Shown here: positions 6,811 through 7,963 of the stretch, piece after piece
Layout of the letters: every line of letters starts with the position of its first letter
Position numbering within the stretch: the first letter of the stretch is position 1
DNA from: Geobacteraceae bacterium
Lineage (GTDB): Bacteria > Desulfobacterota > Desulfuromonadia > Geobacterales > Geobacteraceae
NCBI GenBank assembly: GCA_012797715.1
Contig: JAAZOO010000139.1
Span: 1 to 7,963 of the forward strand
Reading direction: 5' to 3'
Length of the DNA stretch: 7,963 nt
The notes under the pieces: model-generated
Told to the model about the DNA's origin: nothing
The model's database searches: none
The model's input: the letters and a program-made list of their open reading frames with translations, nothing else
Made by a program: the position numbers and the translations under genes

Positions 6811-6893
6811 TGGTGCGAGAGGGGGGAGTTGAACCCCCACGGTTGCCCGCTGGATCCTAAGTCCAGTGCGTCTGCCAGTTCCGCCACTCTCGC
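6811..6893 (-). tRNA. tRNA-Leu (TAG)
   Basis: An 83-nt class II tRNA: acceptor stem GCGAGAG/CTCTCGC, discriminator A, encoded CCA (6813-6811), a short variable arm (CGGGCAACCG region), T-loop TTCAACT and anticodon TAG in loop CTTAGGA. It stands alone between a terminator-like hairpin and the tig promoter. Confidence 0.96.
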
Positions 6894-6916
6894 AGCACAT
6901 TGCCTTTTTCTATATA

Positions 6917-6944
6917 AAGAAGCCCCGCAGATACGGGGCTTCTT
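6917..6944 (-). terminator. Terminator-like hairpin between tRNA-His and tRNA-Leu
   Basis: A perfect 11-bp stem, AAGAAGCCCCG (6917-6927) against CGGGGCTTCTT (6934-6944), has a 6-nt loop. On the minus strand the tail is TTCTTTATATAG, a weak U-run. It lies just after the CCA end of tRNA-His and probably ends, at least partly, the Pro-Arg-His transcript. Since no clear promoter for tRNA-Leu is visible after it, it may be leaky. Confidence 0.65.
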
Positions 6945-6950
6945 CTTGAA

Positions 6951-7026
6951 TGGGGTGGCTGATGGGATTCGAACCCACGGATGAACGAGTCACAGTCGTT
7001 AGTGTTAACCGCTTCACCACAGCCAC
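6951..7026 (-). tRNA. tRNA-His (GTG)
   Basis: A 76-nt cloverleaf with acceptor GTGGCTG/CAGCCAC, C73, encoded CCA (6953-6951) and anticodon GTG in loop CTGTGAC. The base before position 1 on the minus strand (7027) is G and can pair with C73, giving the G-1 that histidyl-tRNA synthetase needs. It is the third tRNA of the Pro-Arg-His group. Confidence 0.96.
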
Positions 7027-7042
7027 CATGGAACGCATAAGT

Positions 7043-7119
<77 letters not shown>

Positions 7120-7123
7120 ATCT

Positions 7124-7201
<78 letters not shown>

Positions 7202-7216
7202 ATAAAAAAGAGCATA

Positions 7217-7245
7217 TTTATACCATGGATTTTTTATCGGTGCAA
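7217..7245 (-). promoter_or_regulatory. Strong sigma-70 promoter for the tRNA-Pro-Arg-His group
   Basis: On the minus strand a -35 box TTGCAC (7245-7240), a 17-bp spacer and a -10 box TATAAA (7222-7217) lie between rdgB and tRNA-Pro. The predicted start is near 7210. No terminator separates rdgB from this promoter, so rph-rdgB transcripts may also enter the tRNAs. Confidence 0.72.
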
Positions 7246-7258
7246 GCATTTTCCTGCC

Positions 7259-7858
7259 CTATGAATCCTGCGATTGGGAAATATACTTTCTCAGCTGCTC
7301 CAAAGCCCGTCCCCTGTGGCTGATGCGGTTTTTCGTCTCCATATCCAGCTCGGCCAGGGTTTTCCCGAATTCGGGCACCAGGAACAGCGGGTCGTACCCG
7401 AAGCCCCCGTCACCACGGGGACACTCAAGAATAATGCCCCTCAGCTCTCCGCAGAACGTCCGGCAGGTGCCGTCGGGAAAGCAGAGGGCAGCGACGCAGT
7501 GGAAAGCGGCTGTTCTTCTCGGGGTTTCAATACCGTCAAGGCATCTCAGGAGTTTTTCGTTGTTGGCCGCGTCACCGCATCCTTCCCCCGCGAAACGGGC
7601 CGAGTAGACACCCGGACGCCCGTCCAGGGCGTCCACCACGAGCCCGGAATCGTCAGCCAGTGCGGGCATGCCGGTTGTCATTGCAGCGCTCAAGGCCTTC
7701 TTGCGGGCATTGGACTCGAATGTGTCCCCATCCTCGACCACTTCGGGAAGCCCGGGAAAATCGGCCGCGGAATACATCTTCTCGACGCAGCCGCGCAGGA
7801 TTTCCCCGATTTCGGCCAACTTCCCCCTGTTGCCGCTTGCCAGGAGGAGTTCTTTCAT
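7259..7858 (-). CDS. rdgB: RdgB/HAM1 family XTP/dITP pyrophosphatase
   Basis: This enzyme hydrolyses non-canonical purine triphosphates (dITP, XTP, ITP) to monophosphate and pyrophosphate, keeping deaminated bases out of DNA and RNA. The 199-aa product is of normal length. Motifs: substrate-binding SGNRGK (8-13), the TFESNARKKA helix (46-55), the metal-binding/catalytic ADDSGL (68-73, with Asp70 as the likely base), GYDPLF (154-159) and SHRGRA (180-185). The start ATG overlaps the stop of rph in an ATGA, so translation is probably coupled to it; an AAGG lies about 10 nt upstream. The rph-rdgB pairing is common in proteobacteria. It is cytoplasmic, with no signal peptide. Nothing odd was seen. 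Confidence 0.96.
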   Translation of the reverse strand: MKELLLASGNRGKLAEIGEILRGCVEKMYSAADFPGLPEVVEDGDTFESNARKKALSAAMTTGMPALADDSGLVVDALDGRPGVYSARFAGEGCGDAANNEKLLRCLDGIETPRRTAAFHCVAALCFPDGTCRTFCGELRGIILECPRGDGGFGYDPLFLVPEFGKTLAELDMETKNRISHRGRALEQLRKYISQSQDS

Positions 7859-7963
7859 CCGCCAAGCGCCTTTTTCTGAATCTCGAACAGCCTCTTGATG
7901 CCCGAAACGGCAAGGGTACGCATGGCGTCCATCTCTTCGATGCCGAACGGCTTCGATTCGGCC
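7855..7963 (-). CDS. rph: Ribonuclease PH, C-terminal fragment (rest outside window)
   Basis: The last 35 codons of a gene enter at the window edge and end at TGA 7857-7855. The segment reads AESKPFGIEEMDAM, then a helix ending IKRLFEIQKKALGG. This resembles the C-terminal tail of RNase PH, a phosphate-dependent 3'-to-5' exoribonuclease that trims tRNA precursors. The call rests mainly on this tail and on the very common rph-rdgB order, with a 4-nt ATGA overlap to rdgB. The catalytic core is not in the window. Confidence 0.8.
   Translation of the reverse strand, partial: AESKPFGIEEMDAMRTLAVSGIKRLFEIQKKALGG

Noticed and set aside
7274..7879. A 201-codon plus-strand frame
   Set aside because: It is antisense to rdgB, which has all its catalytic motifs on the minus strand.

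Overview
The window looks like a piece of a mesophilic Gram-negative chromosome, most likely a Desulfobacterota (former Deltaproteobacteria) genome. This rests on gene order (tig-clpP-clpX with a lon relic behind it; polyprenol-phosphate glycosyltransferase, small membrane protein and ftsE; rph-rdgB beside tRNAs) and on protein character. It is an inference, not a phylogenetic result. Every gene I can support lies on the minus strand, so transcription runs from high to low coordinates.

Layout in transcription order. (1) 7963-7259: the 3' end of rph (RNase PH) overlaps rdgB (XTP/dITP pyrophosphatase). (2) 7245-6811: a strong promoter, then tRNA-Pro(UGG), tRNA-Arg(UCU), tRNA-His(GUG), a terminator-like hairpin, and tRNA-Leu(UAG). 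(3) 6771-3444: a probable promoter, then tig, clpP and clpX as a tight operon (chaperone plus ClpXP protease), closed by a hairpin with a 16-bp perfect stem. (4) 3429-2633: the decayed 5' part of a lon gene, in three frames with internal stops and no ATPase or protease domain. Next to it is a 199-bp imperfect palindrome with matching ends and a perfect 5-bp flanking duplication, a good MITE candidate. (5) 2436-2018: a consensus-like promoter drives tRNA-Asp, tRNA-Val and a second identical tRNA-Asp, followed by a terminator. (6) 1985-1: a promoter and a leader of about 240 nt with a GC-rich hairpin, then a family 2 glycosyltransferase of the polyprenol-phosphate mannose synthase type, a 61-aa two-helix membrane protein overlapping its end, and ftsE, which runs off the window.

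Functionally the window is mostly housekeeping: nucleotide-pool cleaning, tRNAs, protein folding and proteolysis, and cell-envelope/division genes. I see no defence island, CRISPR array, integron or prophage. The points worth a second look are the lon relic in the slot where an intact lon would follow clpX, the MITE-like element with its target duplication, and the small overlapping membrane-protein gene between the glycosyltransferase and ftsE.
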